From: Progne subis subis | Lineage: Eukaryota > Chordata > Aves > Passeriformes > Hirundinidae | Reading direction: 5' to 3' | NCBI GenBank assembly: GCA_022316685.1 | Contig: JAKJHU010000023.1 | Coordinates: forward strand, 9,484,096 to 9,548,095 | DNA: 64,000 bases | Part shown: positions 1 to 12,422 of the stretch, piece after piece | How the letters are laid out: each line of letters begins with the position of its first letter | Numbering within the stretch: position 1 is the stretch's first letter | The notes under the pieces: generated by a model | What the model was told of the DNA's origin: nothing | Seen by the model: only the letters and a program-made list of their open reading frames with translations | The model's database searches: none | Position numbers and translations under genes: made by a program

Positions 1-2775
1 CCATATTCTGCATTGCTCATGTTCTAACCAAAAAGCTGAAATACACGGAATTGGTACTTAAAATGAAAGCAACTTTTATGACCTATTCTAAGTTAAGTAT
101 GAGCCTTATGATTCAGAGCACTGAAAATGTGAAAGATCTTTTGAGCAAGGGGCCAGTCACTAATGCATCAGGCCATGCATTCTTTGTATCCAAGACAACC
201 TTAGTTATTCAGATATGTCTGCTTTATGTGAAGGGCTGCAGCAAGGCTAAATGTTAAATCTCAAGATTCAGAGATAATAGCAAGAAAAAAAATCTAGAAA
301 AGGTTTCTTGATTTTATTTTTAACTATAGTGGAAATGTGTGATCTCTTCTTATTATTTGAATAATTTATCAATGATTGGTCAAATTGCAGTTCTTATATA
401 ACAAAAATTCTAGCTGTCTGATACCTCTGCATTTGAAATTTACAGATTTCACTTCAAAGGAATGTTTTCACTTAGGAGATGAAAACCAGATTCTGTGGAG
501 GGAGCAGCCTTTGCTATTGACTGATCTCAGCGCTTCCTGAAAACACAGAGCATTGGTGGAAAGAACCTTGGTTGTAGCTGCTGAAGACTTTGATAATACT
601 TCCTAGAATCTGAGAGGTTTCATAGTTTTAAGGAAATGGTGGTTTCAAATGAGGAGTTTCTTAGCATATTCGGCTTCTAATTTAAGCCAGGGGACCTTGA
701 GAAAAGTGCCAAGTACAAGGCCAGGAGCTGGATTCCCACTCTTTTCACATACCTGTCCCACTTCCAAGGATACAAATTTGTTTAAATTTGTCTTTGTAAA
801 AGTGCTGGTTCTAGAGGGGACATCTGTCTGAGACCTAAACAGCATGTAAATAAAATTTACTTGTGTTTAAAATCCAGACCAAGGCATTGAATTTCAGCTG
901 TCTGGGAATGCTGAACTGGTTTCTCAGACTCCCATCTCCTGAGGCAATATTGTGCCCAAACTTTGGGCAGGTTTACACAGCAGAGAAGGAGCTTTGTGTT
1001 GGAAGAACTTCAGCCAGCTGTTCAGAGGCTGATACGGACCCAGAGCAGATGCTGTGCAATACTGGCTAGAGCCTTGTATGCTGGTCACAGGGGGCATGCT
1101 GCAAGAAGAGGCTGCTCACCTCTTCTTGCTTGGCCTCCAATTAACAAGTAACAGGCTTCTGGTGAACTACAGGAAACTGAAAACATGGGAAAACAAAAAC
1201 AAGTCTGGCCAAAACAACCGGTGAGCATTCAGAACAAAAACACCATTTCTAATATCAGGCCTTTTTCTAAATGACTCTCATTTCTGAAAATGGAAGCTGA
1301 GGTAAAGGACAAAATGATCTATGCAGGGTCACTCAGACTGCCTGCCCCTTGGCAGAGGCTGTTGGTTAGTGGCTCACCTTCTGCTGTACTGTTTTCACTC
1401 ACTAGAACAACAGAAGTGTCATCAGTTATTGCCAGGCTGTTTCTGTGCATTGCGTAAGGCGCACTGGCTCACGGAGAACTCTGAGGAGCAACATAAAAGC
1501 TGGCTCAAACAAGACAGCAGGGAGTGTGCAGCTGGCAAGAGCAAGCTCTTGTGGTAGCTCATCACATGTCATGACACTGCTTCTGACACAGGGCTGGTGG
1601 TAGGGCATGGTAGAGGACAGCAGGTGTTCTCACACTTCATTAATCTGTTTATTCTGTCTGGGAGTAGATAAAGCCAATGGCCTCCCTTTTAATTCTAGAA
1701 TCTTTTGGTTTGTTCTGGGCACGTGTGTGTACAGAGAGAAAACCACCTCTATTTTGAGTTGCTTTCACATTATATTGACAGGACCAAGTTGAATGTCTTT
1801 GGGAGAAACCATGGCCAAATGGGGGAAAAGCAATTGTGTCCTACCTAGTCAAATTTACACAGAAGTATTGCAGGTATAGAACTCTGTGTTATTGTGTCAG
1901 TCCACAAAGATGTGAAATCAACAAATTATTGATTTCATGTGGCATTTTTGCTTCTAGATGTGTCGAGTCACCAGGGTTCACATTATCAAACTTGTCTTTC
2001 ATAGCATAAATGCTTTCTTGGTTTCTTTTTTAATGTATGAGCCTTTTTCCTTATACCAGAGCAGAAGGGCTATCAGAAAACAGTATTGTGAAATTCACAT
2101 TACTATGGCAAACACAGCTGATGCTGAGAGGGAGCAGATGTGCTGGGCCAAGGCCTGGGAAGCAGTTCTGGAGAGCCAGGAGCCTGGCTGAAGCCAGCTG
2201 AGCTCTCAGGAGGGTGTTCTCTGTGTGTTGTCTTTGGAGACAAGAAATTTTTGCCCTTTCTCCTCTCCTGGCTGCTCTCTCCTATTCCTACAGTCCTCTC
2301 AGTTGTGCTAACATAACTGTGGTCTTCACCATAGACTCACTGCTATGTGCTAAAAAGACAGCACATTTCCTTGATAAGGGCTGGGAATTTTGATGCAGTG
2401 TTGAACATAAGAATCTGAGAAGCGAGGAGATGTCTTCCTCTCTCCTGCTCAAAACCCGTCCCGAGGTGGAGAGGCCTTCCTGCTGTTACCCATCAGAGTA
2501 GACTCTCTAATCCTGCTGGCTCCTGCCCTGTGCCTCCACGTCCCAGCCACGCTTTCTAAAAGCAAATATAGTCAGAGCAGTATTAGTGGGAGGCGCATTG
2601 ATTGGATTCTTCTACAGGAAAATAAATCTCATGGAATTAGTCTCGCTTCATTTGTGCCCAGAGCCTTGTGTTGTTTCAGAGCGGCAGTATGTGTTTGTAG
2701 GAGGATGGTCATGGGACCAGCGACCTTTAGGTGGAAATACTGCAGTGGGCCTTCATCCCTTGCCGCAGGACAAGC

Positions 2776-2871
2776 TTTTTTCCTTTTTTCTTTTTTTTTT
2801 TTTTTTTCATTCCTCTGAGGAGGATTTGGTTTCAAATTATGTTAAAAGACTTGGGGTTTCTTTTTTTTTTT
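2776..2871. repeat. two pyrimidine/T tracts
   Basis: A T-rich run interrupted by a few C residues (2776-2807) is followed 50 bp later by an 11-T run (2861-2871). The lysine-rich reverse-strand and phenylalanine-rich forward-strand frames here are products of these tracts, not proteins. Confidence 0.85.
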
Positions 2872-5800
2872 CCTTGTCACTGCCCCAAACAAATATTTTC
2901 TATTGGCAAAAACACTCTTAATTTTTTAGTTACTATTGAAGTGGTTTTTATTCCTGCTTCTCCACCGTTTTTAATATGGCAGAATATCCAAGGCAGAAAA
3001 TGAAGGTCTGGTTAGATCTATAAATCTTGTGGGCAGAGCATTCTGAGATGTTGGGATGTTATATGATGTCTGTGTCTGATTTGGCTATTATGTAACAGAA
3101 TTTGGGTACAACTTTATTCAACTATTAAATGAATAGCATTCTCCATTCAGAGGTTAAGCTCATTCATTGCAGTAAATGCTATGTTTAAAACCAAGCACAT
3201 GGTTCAGGGTGAAGAATTGGCTCTGTCTGATGATCTTCATATGGCACTTGCTTTAAACTTTGCAGAGGCTTTCCTGACAAGAGTAAGTGGTGACTAATGA
3301 ATCTGCAAATCGCACTAGTTGTACATTGCATTTTAAAACACCTAAGCACAGCCGGGGGAACTCTTGTGCAGAGCTAATACTTGTGGAGGAGCAACGGGTG
3401 CTTGATGTCACCCTTATAAAGTTTTGAATGCCTCTGCAAAAGAGGTAAAATTTGCCTGTTGGATCTTTGCTCTCTTATCTCAGTAGTATCTCATTTCAGC
3501 AAGAGATCCTGGGTCACCTGCTCAGAGGCATGAGAGTTGCCTTTTTCTGGGCCTCTGTAGCACTCAGACTTGGATGAGCAGCCTCTCTGCCTGTGGCAGC
3601 TCTCTGAAACTCACCTTAAGGAGGTGACCCAAAGGTAACTGCATTGCCCACAGTTCTGACACCTGGCAGCTCTTGCTTTTGAATTTATGCACATCTCTAG
3701 ACTAATAGTTATCTTTAGTTAAAAATCAAACTAGATCTTTTCATGAAAAATCGGTGTAAAGGTGTTGCAATAAATTCTGAAGCTGTTTTAATTGAACCTT
3801 TTCATAAAACAGTTGAAAGAGTGAGACAAAATCGGTACAAAAGTACTTGTCACAGATCGATCCATAGAAATTTTCTCTTATGTGCTTTCTCAAGTGCCTG
3901 ATACATCAGTTTTGCAGTGATGTAACACTGCTGACTTTTCCCACTGCAAACTTTTATGCATAAGTAAAAGACTAGCTTTCCTTGTGCCTTGGGAGAAATA
4001 ATAAAATGCTGGTTTTAGTTGACAGCTGATGATTAGATCATTCAAACATCAAAAGAAACACATATTAACTACATCTCAGTATATTTAAGGGCAATTAAAT
4101 TTTTATACAAATTGGACAAAACATAGGATCCAAAATTTAGATGGAAAAAAGGTGGAAACTTATTGGAGAAATGCTGCTCTTTTATTACTAGGGTGGCATT
4201 AAATAGTGATGTAATATTATAGATTACAATTCATAATCTAAAGCATTGTTTTAACTGGGAGATGATAAACACAGATTTTTTTGTGTTGAAACAGTACTTT
4301 TTCATCTTACTACATAATCCAAGTTAAAGCAGTGGTTTGTACTAAAAACAGGATAAGGATTAGATTGAAATTACCAAGTTCTACGTAAAATAATACATAT
4401 CCTGAAAAAGTTACATTTCACTTGATGAATTTTGTAGTGCAAACACCATAAACTGCAAAATTCTAACTTTAGCAAATGAAAAATGTTAGCACCACTCCTG
4501 CAATTGAGTTATACTTTAAAGTAACTTTTTATATGTCCAGGATAAATGTTAGAAGTAATTCAAGTTGAAGCTCTTTGATAAAAAGGAAAGAGGGTTTTAT
4601 TATAACCTTTACTATACATGAGTTGAGTAAGAATATTAACATACATGTAATTCTGGAGATGGATTAACTGTCCTTAAAATTTGACTTTCAGCAACCTTTT
4701 TATGCAAATTCTGAAATGAAGTCAGAGCTATCCAAAATATTACTGCATTGTAGCACATAAACAAATGCATGTCTGTGAAAAAATACAGATGTTTTTGTTG
4801 AGGTTGTGATCATTTTGCAGACATCTTGTAGAAACAGCTTTTTAATATTTTGAAAGAACTTCTCTTCATCTTCATCAAGAATAATAAAAAAATATTCTGG
4901 ACCAAATTCATTCATGTCATAAATGAGCAGTGAGCATATAATTATTCTTTTCTGTGACACCTATCTGAATTTAGTCCAGTGACACTGAGACTTGTCCCTA
5001 ATTTACATGTAATTTCCTTATTCCTGACCTCCATCTCAGTTTTTATTTCTTCATTCAAAATAACTGCATATTTCCATCACTTTCAGTGGAGTCAGAATGG
5101 CAGGATGGATGTAATTTATTTTACTCACTTACAGGCACTCGCAACTTTTAAAAAACTGAAACAAAACAAACAAGCAAACAAACCAAAAAGGAAAACTCAT
5201 GCTGGTGATACATGGGATGTAGTGTGAGAGGGATAGTGCAATGCAAGTGTGTGGACAGACTGAGGAGATGGAGGAGGGAGAGTGAGAAGATGCAAGAAAT
5301 AGAACAGGTGAGATTAGAGGAGGCAGGAGAGGTTGCCTAAAATACCCACCTGCCTGGTGTGGGGAATTTAGATGTGATAGCTGGAGCTTTCCTCATTTGG
5401 AGAGTAGGGACTCTTGTTTGTGGCTTCCTTTTTGTAGTGATTTCTGAACTGTTCACTTACACACTGAAGCTAGGAACTTCCTGGAAAAATAATGGGACAC
5501 AGTATGCAATGTCTGAAAATGCACATATATTTATCAGAGCAGCATGATTTCTGGAGGCCTGAATTGTGGTTTGGACGAGCTGTACTGAGGCTTTCACTTG
5601 GTGGACAGAGGCTTTTTGATAACCATTGTGTCAGTTTCTGCATGGAAGATTATATTTGGTTTAACTGCCTCTGGATGTGTCTAGGTGCCCATATGCTCCT
5701 TTATATTTGATTTCTGATCCCCTCCTCTCCCATTTAATTATCCCCATGGGCTTTCTCAATTCCTGGCTTTATTGTCACAGATCTGTAACTCGTTCGACCT

Positions 5801-6642
5801 ACAAACTACAACTTCTTTTTATTTGAAGCTGAGCCAGAAAGAAGCTATCACAGCACCATTTTTTAGCTTTGGATGTTGAGGCTCATCTGAGGTGAGCAAA
5901 AGCAGGTGGAGAGATGTGTGAGCCCATGTCCAGCTGGCAGCTGAAACCAACTGGGGCCCAGAGATGCTGGGCCAGTGGAAGATATTTCTTGCCTCAGCAG
6001 TTACAATCCAGCTAACCAGAGAGTTCAGCAGCTGGTTCACTCAGATTTAATTTGCAGTTCTTTGAAAACCTCAGAATGAGTATTATGTGCTTGTAGGAAC
6101 AGCCAGATCTGCACACTCCTCTGCAGATATCTTGGCAGTACTCTCTTCAGTGTGCTGCTGCAGGAAAATTTGACCATGCCTTGTGCTGTGGTACTTCTGC
6201 TTTCCTCATTGAGGACAGTATTAGCAAAATGTGTGGGTTTTGCACTAACATTGTAACAAAACCTGTAAAACTGTGGCTTTAAAGTCCTTGCTAATTTCTT
6301 CTCTTCTTTGTCCTGTCCTAGAAACAAAACAAAACAAAAAGGGGAAAGTTTAAGGATGTAAGAATATGAAAGCAGGAAAGGTGGAAAGGCTTAATAAAAA
6401 GAAAAGAAGTGAGGAAATGAGAGAAATAAAGAAAGCAAACCCCAAAAGTGTAATTCTTCACAATACGTGTATAAAACCACACAAATTGACTTCAGCTGTT
6501 TGATACAAAGGAATAGACTATTTCTTTTATACCCTGCCTTTTCTATTAAAATATGAATTTTTATTCTTAGTGTAAACTATTTGTGATCATTTTAAATGTA
6601 AGTAGCACTCATTGACTTAACCTGTATCTCTTGTTCTTCAAG

Positions 6643-6722
6643 GTTACTTAACCATTCGAGGGTTTATGGCTTATGAAAATTTCTGTGGACATGTAACTAA
6701 AGTGAAGTTAAGCTTTTTACAG
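6643..6722 (+). other. candidate internal exon, unconfirmed
   Basis: An 80-nt block is bounded by a pyrimidine-rich acceptor (TCTCTTGTTCTTCAAG) and a good donor (CAG then GTAAGG). After two leading bases one frame stays open for 26 codons, starting YLTIRGFMAYENFCGH; the other two frames have stops. I do not recognise the peptide. A block this short is often open by chance, so this could be a non-coding RNA exon or a decoy. Confidence 0.2.
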
Positions 6723-7283
6723 GTAAGGGAATTTTTGACAGAAAGGAGCAACTTAGTATTTAAGAGGCTCCATCTGCCTCATGTAAGTTGATGAAGACGT
6801 TGCAAGCCTAAAAATATTGCAGTTCTTTGTTACCGTATCTCCCTGGTGTGTTGCAACCAGCTGTTGAAGTCAGCCAAAGTATTGTATTCTGCCCTCACTT
6901 TACATTCCAGATGAATTCTCAACATGCCTTGCTTTACTGAAAATCTTGATATTTGAGCTACTTAAATGTCCACCAGCAGTGCATAGTCACGATTTCTTGA
7001 TCTGCTAAACGTCATTAACTTTTCACTGGTATTTTTCCATGCACCGTTCAAACACAGAAAAATCAACAAATAATAGATATGAAGTGATCGTATACCTAAT
7101 TTACCATGATGTCATGGGTTAGCACAGTTTAGTTTTTTAGTCATAGAAGAATGTGGAATGATTTCCCAGGTCAGGACTTGGGAATTGCTTTAGAAAGGAC
7201 AGGGACCTATCAGAGGGTTAGTTGGAATATTGGCATCTATTTTAACCACTAAAAATGTCAGTTGCGACTTTGGGAAGTGTACA

Positions 7284-7290
7284 TATAAAA
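7284..7290 (+). promoter_or_regulatory. TATA box of the 7110-8655 LTR
   Basis: TATAAAA lies about 175 bp inside the LTR, upstream of the GC-rich block, in the position and orientation expected of a U3 promoter. Present activity is unknown. Confidence 0.5.
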
Positions 7291-8469
7291 CCCCTTGATT
7301 TCCTGCAGGTCAGCCTCTTTTCCCTTTGGCCAGAGAGAGAGAAAGGTAACGTCCCACGGCAGCCGGGGCTGGGCTGAGCCGGGCCCAGAGGAGCGGCCCT
7401 GGCCGCGCTGTGCCTCCAGCTGCTGCCAGCACGGGGCCGGGCAGGCCCTGCCGCCGGGCCCTGATACCAGCTACGGCCTGGCTGGGCCGGGGCCTGCCCC
7501 CATTTAACCTGAGGGGTGGGCAAAAAATGCATCTATGATCCTGCCTGGTTTTTTTGATTCCAGACTGTCCTCGGTGCTCGGATCTCTGATCTTCCTGCGT
7601 GAGTTCTTTCCCCCCCATCACCTGCGCTGCCTAGGACATCCAACACCATGAGCTGCAGCGGGAGAGAGAAGACTCTGGGCAGATTTAAGCCTTTCCTGGC
7701 AACATGAAGCTTCCAAGGCCTAACCCTTCCCTGAGAGAGGAAAAAAAGGGACAGATTGAACATAAAGGCGAAACTGCATGAAGTCAGTGGAGCGAGAGTG
7801 AAAAGACTGTTAGGATGGGGGTTGAGGAGTTTGTCATTCCACCCTTATTGAGCCATGGAAATGAACTTTATATTTGGATTATCCCTTTAAATCATGGGAA
7901 AGATATGCTTTTGGGGAGATGATTGTTTAGGTTTGTGTGTGGATTTGAGCAAAGTTGTTTTTGATGGACTAAGTGATATTAATCCTGTAAGATGCTTGAA
8001 CAGAGATAGAGATGAGAAGCCCTCTGCACCAGTGAAGAAGTGAGAAGATATCTCTGTTCCTTAAAATGAAGAATCCTTTGCTTTATTCATCTTTAAAAGG
8101 TGACACCCCAGTATGCAAAAGTCTAAGACCCATGACCCATAAGCAGCTTGGGAAACTGCTCCTGGGAGGGTCACAAAGGCAGGTTTCTCCAGGCGGTTGT
8201 TTTTGTGACAGTTAAAAAACCCACAAGAGAACTGTTCTAAATTGTCAGTGGGATCCATGACTCTAAGAGAGACTCCTCTCCTAAAAATTGGTGAAAGACT
8301 ATTTTCAAATGGTGAAACTGACTGAAAATTACAGGTTTTGTCTCTTTATGTTGTTTTGTAGGAAAGTTAACAGTTTCTAGGGGGAGGGAAGAGTGTTTTT
8401 AGAGTTTCATTCTCTTTTGGTTTAGTTTTTTCCCAACTTTTTTTTTCTTCCATTCTTTTAGTGTTTGTT

Positions 8470-8475
8470 AATAAA
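8470..8475 (+). terminator. polyadenylation signal of the 7110-8655 LTR
   Basis: AATAAA is followed within 10-20 bp by T/G-rich sequence (CTTGTTCATTTTT). It is the best poly(A) signal in the element, about 185 bp before its 3' end. Confidence 0.5.
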
Positions 8476-8655
8476 ACTACTTGTTCATTTTTAAGCTTGA
8501 GCCTGCTTTGCTTTTTCTCCTAATCTCTCTCCCACAGAAAAAGAATAAACAAGAAGAAGACCACTACACTAAATTTGGCAACCAGAATTTGGCGAGCGTG
8601 AAACCACTACATTAATTGAGTGTTTCTGCCCAGTTTTGAAATTAAAACCATTACA

Positions 8656-8889
8656 CCAGGCAAAAGCCTCACCTATATTTCTTGCATCAAATGCAATTCT
8701 AGTATTTATTTTTCTCCACCTGCTTCCTTCAACGTGCTCTCTACAGTTGAAGGAACATAGAATGTATATGATGCCTTTAACACTGTGAGTTTTCTACCTA
8801 TGTCACCACACTGTATTTTGTTGTGAGTCTCTCTTGCACTGCAAAATGTTTTATGGCATTTCTCCACTTCTGTCTTCTATAATTCAGTG
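8656..8889. other. non-coding spacer
   Basis: Unassigned sequence between the long LTR and the CR1 fragment. The part next to 8889 may be decayed CR1, but I cannot follow the similarity with confidence. Confidence 0.5.
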
Positions 8890-9182
8890 ACTGATGACCC
8901 CAGAGGTGGATGCAGTGCTCCAGGTGAAGTCTCCGAGTGGTGTAGAGGGGGAGAATCCCCTCTCCTGACCTGCTGTCCCTGCTGCTTTTGCTGCAGCCCA
9001 GGACGTGTTCAGCTTTCCAGGTTGCAAGCACCCATTGCTCTGTCATGTCCACATACTTTTTGTCTCAGGGTTGATCCTTTCTGGGTGCAGGATTTGCACT
9101 TTCTCTGGTTGAACTTCATGAAGTTCCTGTTGGCCCATTTCTCCCACCTGTCAAAGTCCCTCTGAAAGGTGACACAACCACC
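8890..9182 (-). mobile_element. CR1 LINE fragment, ORF2 reverse-transcriptase part
   Basis: Read on the reverse strand, this matches the part of CR1 ORF2 just downstream of the catalytic FADD box. The segment RDFDRWEKWANRNFMKFN corresponds to the usual RDLDRLEKWADRNLMKFN. A second segment, AEHVLGCSKSSRDSRSGEGI then LPLYTTRRLHLEHCIHLWG, corresponds to the conserved VLGCIKRS...[21 protein letters not shown] stretch. The two segments lie in different reading frames, so there is at least one frameshift. Both the 5' part (with the catalytic residues) and the 3' end are missing. It is a dead, truncated copy. The identity comes from remembered family sequence but is strong over both blocks. Confidence 0.88.
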
Positions 9183-9263
9183 TGATGTCCAACACTTCAT
9201 GTTTCTTTACATGTTTTTCCTTCTTTAAGAAGAATAAAGGTTGCTTATAGACAATGTAAAGTC

Positions 9264-9939
9264 TTGTATTGTTGGAGTCCAGGGCATTCCTTTGGGTGCC
9301 CTGGAGGGTCAGAGACCTGGACAGGGGGGTCTGAGACCCCTGCCCAGAGCTCAGAGGGACATTGGCTTTGATCTCAGTCCATTGGAGAGGCTTCCTGCAC
9401 TGCGTGAGGGATTACAGGCCACAAGAGTGTGAAAGATAGTAGTTCAGATAATCACAGGGTGAAAAACCAGTAAATTTAGGTTTCTAGCATTGAAGTGAAT
9501 GGGGGCAAGATGGAGGATTTGGGGCATTGTCTCCTGCTTCTTCTTTCTTCTTCCCTCACTCCATTTTCAGCAGTGATGGTGGTACAAAGTAGTTTAAAGA
9601 GATTAGGTCGAAGTAGGGATGACCTGTTTAGTATAAGTGATAAGTATTAGCAAGTAATAATAATAAAGAATACATAGCAATTAGTATAAAAGATAATGAC
9701 TGCCCAGCACAGGGGGAGTCAGAGTCGGAGTTGGGGAGTCGCCAGAAGCCCGAGCAGCTGCAAACATCTTTGTAGAGCACTGAGAAAATTGTAAGATAAA
9801 AACAATAAACGAAGCGCGCAATCTTGAAAAATCAGAACCTGAAGACTCCGTCTCTTTCATCCGTTTAGCACAGAGCTTTGCAGAAGGAAAAAAGACTCTA
9901 AAACGACCTGAATGTTGGGGAAAGCCCCTGACATTGTAT
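9264..9939. repeat. 6-bp target-site duplication flanking a solo LTR
   Basis: TTGTAT occurs at 9264-9269 directly before the LTR and again at 9934-9939 directly after it. A perfect 6-bp duplication marks retroviral integration and fits ERVK (betaretrovirus-like) or alpharetrovirus-like integrases. Confidence 0.85.
9270..9933 (+). mobile_element. solo LTR of an endogenous retrovirus (ERVK-like)
   Basis: This 664-bp element starts TGTTGGAGTCC and ends CCCCTGACA, with retroviral TG...CA termini. It has a TATA box (TATAAAA, 9685-9691) and, about 120 bp downstream, a polyadenylation signal (AATAAA, 9804-9809), so U3, R and U5 are in normal order for a forward-strand LTR. The perfect flanking TTGTAT duplication shows that both ends are intact and that the internal gag-pol-env region was removed by recombination between the two LTRs of the original provirus. 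The sequence closely resembles a passerine LTR family known to me from memory. There is no coding content. Confidence 0.88.
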
Positions 9940-12390
9940 TAGCACCCAGATTAGATCTTCAGTATTCAAGATGTATATAGTAAACGTATTTCAGAAGTAA
10001 AAATTCCCTTCCACCAAGCCTTAGGAGAAGTTTGCTGTCTAAATGCACACTTATAACTCATAGTAATGAAAGTTATGGGTATCAGAAAGACAGAGACCTT
10101 ATATGCTTCTTGTTAGAAGTGAAAAAAACCCAAAAAACTCCACACATTTTTTCCAAATGTCTGGTCAAATCGGAACTTGGAAAAATTTCAGTGGTGTACT
10201 AGAGTAGTATGAAATGGAAAAATTTAAATAATAAGAAAGTGAAAAAAATCTTTTAAGTTCACCTGCTTATGTAATTTCCTATCCTAGTAGCTTACTTGCA
10301 GCAAAGTGTGTCTTTTGTCAAAAGAAAAAATGCTTTTTTTCATGTTTTACTTGCTGTTTCTGAGAAATTAAAACAAAGAACTCAATCTTTCCTGTCTTTT
10401 GGGTAAGAGGTTCTGAATGTGAATGAATCAAGATGCTTATTTTCACTCATATGTTTGGGATTAGAATGCAATGTGTTATTAGGGATTGATTGCACACATT
10501 TAGACAGAAGAGTCATTCTCTCTAGTACAAGGTCTAGGTACAAAATAATGCCTTTGTGATCGACAGAAATGTGTCTGGCCAAAGAAAAATGAGTTTTTGT
10601 CTTTGCTGTGAACTAGAAGGATATCTTTATCAGAAGAAGTTGGGAAGGAAAAACAAATATTTCAGGACAGCTTGCCAGTGTTTATGCTCCTGCTCCACCC
10701 TCTTACTCCCATCTTCAGCCCTGACCTTGGCCTGTGCATTCATCCCCTCCTTTTATCCCAACAGCTCCGTAGCAGGTCAAGGGCGTGTGAGCGTCGCTGT
10801 CTGATGTGCACATCTGCAGGGTCCAGCCCAAGGGAAGCCCACCCAGGTGCCCATTCAGGCAGTGGCTTTAGAGGAGAGAGCCTGCAGAATTAGAAAGAGG
10901 ATCTGTGCAAAACAAACAACTGTGTATAAGGAAATGTGCTTATCACATTATACCCTCTCATAAATCCTTTTGCTTTTCTCCTTCCCACTGCATGAAGATG
11001 AAGCTGTCTGTGATAATTTTGAGTGCCCTAAATTACTGTGTGTGTCTTACTGTTCTGCCTCCAGTTCAGTGAGGATGGATAAGAGGTATTCTTCAGACAA
11101 ATGGTATCTCCAGGCTGTAGTTTTACCCAGTCTGAATGCTTTTTGCTTTTGTATGTTTCCTGTAAAGCTTGTAGGGTTCTATAGAAATTACTTGAGCATC
11201 TGGAAATCACTGAATAATTGATAGGAAAAGAAGATTCTCTCTCTATTTAACACGTTCTTCAAACCAGATAAACTATCTGTCCAGGTGCTTCTCTTTCCTC
11301 ACTATCCTTACAGAAAGTAAGGCAGCAAAACCTTTTATGTAAAAACCACAGGCCTGATGTAGTTTTTTTTGGAGGCTAACATTAGGCTGGGGCTAAATAA
11401 TACATGGTTGAAAGAAAATGAACTGTATAGGAAGAAATAAACTGTAACATGTAAGTAACAAGTACCAAATTATCCAGCAAGTCTCTGCTCACAAAAAAAA
11501 TGATATAAAGGGGCACATCTACCCAGTGTTTTCAGAGCAGGTTCAGGTGTGGAGGGGAGTGGTGCTGCGCAGCTTGGTGTTGTGGTCCGTCTCAGGTATT
11601 TTTTATTGGGTATCCATGGCATTATCCATAAGATGTCTGCTCCATAGCTGGCTTGCATTTGACTTGTTTGCAACAGGGACAGAATTCGCTGATAACTGTT
11701 TGGATAAATGCACCCAGACCATCTGAGGAGCAGTACAAAGTGTGCAGAGGGACAATTTCCTAACTGAGGAAGTGAGTGGTAATGGGTTCCATCTGTAATT
11801 GCGGGCAGGATAAATGAAGAGAAGAAAAAGCATCAGTCATTTCAGGAATGTTTAGCTTTTTTTGGCTGTTCTAATTTGTTTCTGATAGGCTGATATGAAC
11901 TGGTTACTGTAGACTGTGGATCAGAAGGGACCCATTTTTTTTTCTGCTGCACACTGTAGCTTGGACAGGATATTCCTTCCTCTTCAAGATGGATAATAAG
12001 AGTATGGCAGAGAAAAAAATGCACCATTTTTTTCTCATTTGACATTAAGCAGAGATTTTTGTGGGGTAGCTTTAAAGGAAGTGCTATGAATACTATCAGA
12101 GGCATTCTGTGTTATGAAGAAGGTGTCTCCTGAGTCATCTTTCACAAAGTGTTGCTGCATTTTTCATTTTGTTCTGTAGACCTCTTTCTATTACTAGTGT
12201 AGGCTATCCCAGCGTGCCCTTTAATCATGAACTCCAGTTGTTTAATACCGAGTCAACAATGTGTAAGTGCTATAACTAAAACCAGAAACTAGATTATAGA
12301 GCATTGCTTCACAGCACAGAGATCATGCCCTTCAATTGATTTGCTTAGGAAAAGTACTTATCAGACACAAATAATTTTGCAAGTGAAGAT

Positions 12391-12422
12391 CCTGCATGTA
12401 CAAATTCCTGCATGTACAAATG
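12391..12422. repeat. 16-bp tandem duplication
   Basis: Two adjacent copies of CCTGCATGTACAAATT, the second with a final G. This is a small local duplication with no known function. Confidence 0.9.

Larger units (their letters stand above)
1..7109. other. non-coding AT-rich stretch
   Basis: I see no supported gene here. The open frames are short and overlap each other on both strands with no recognisable domain. The stretch holds two T-tracts (about 2776-2807 and 2861-2871) and one exon-like block at 6643-6722, listed separately. It is probably intergenic or intronic bird DNA. Confidence 0.6.
7110..8655 (+). mobile_element. long LTR of an endogenous retrovirus (probably ERVL-like)
   Basis: The element begins TGTCATGG and ends CCATTACA, which are inverted repeats of each other with one mismatch, as expected for LTR ends (TG...CA). 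A TATA box (TATAAAA, 7284-7290) lies near the 5' end. It is followed by a GC-rich block (about 7350-7500) that stands out from the AT-rich surroundings. A polyadenylation signal (AATAAA, 8470-8475) followed by T/G-rich sequence lies near the 3' end. The text resembles a repeated passerine LTR I know from memory, without a sure family name. I see no matching target duplication in the flanks. No gag, pol or env remains adjoin it, so it is a solo LTR or a fragment. Confidence 0.7.

Noticed and set aside
2629..3003. Lysine-rich and phenylalanine-rich open frames
   Set aside because: Produced by the T-tracts at 2776-2807 and 2861-2871.
7350..7500. GC-rich block as a gene-promoter CpG island
   Set aside because: It lies within an LTR with matched TGTCATGG/CCATTACA ends and is short, so it is part of the retroelement.
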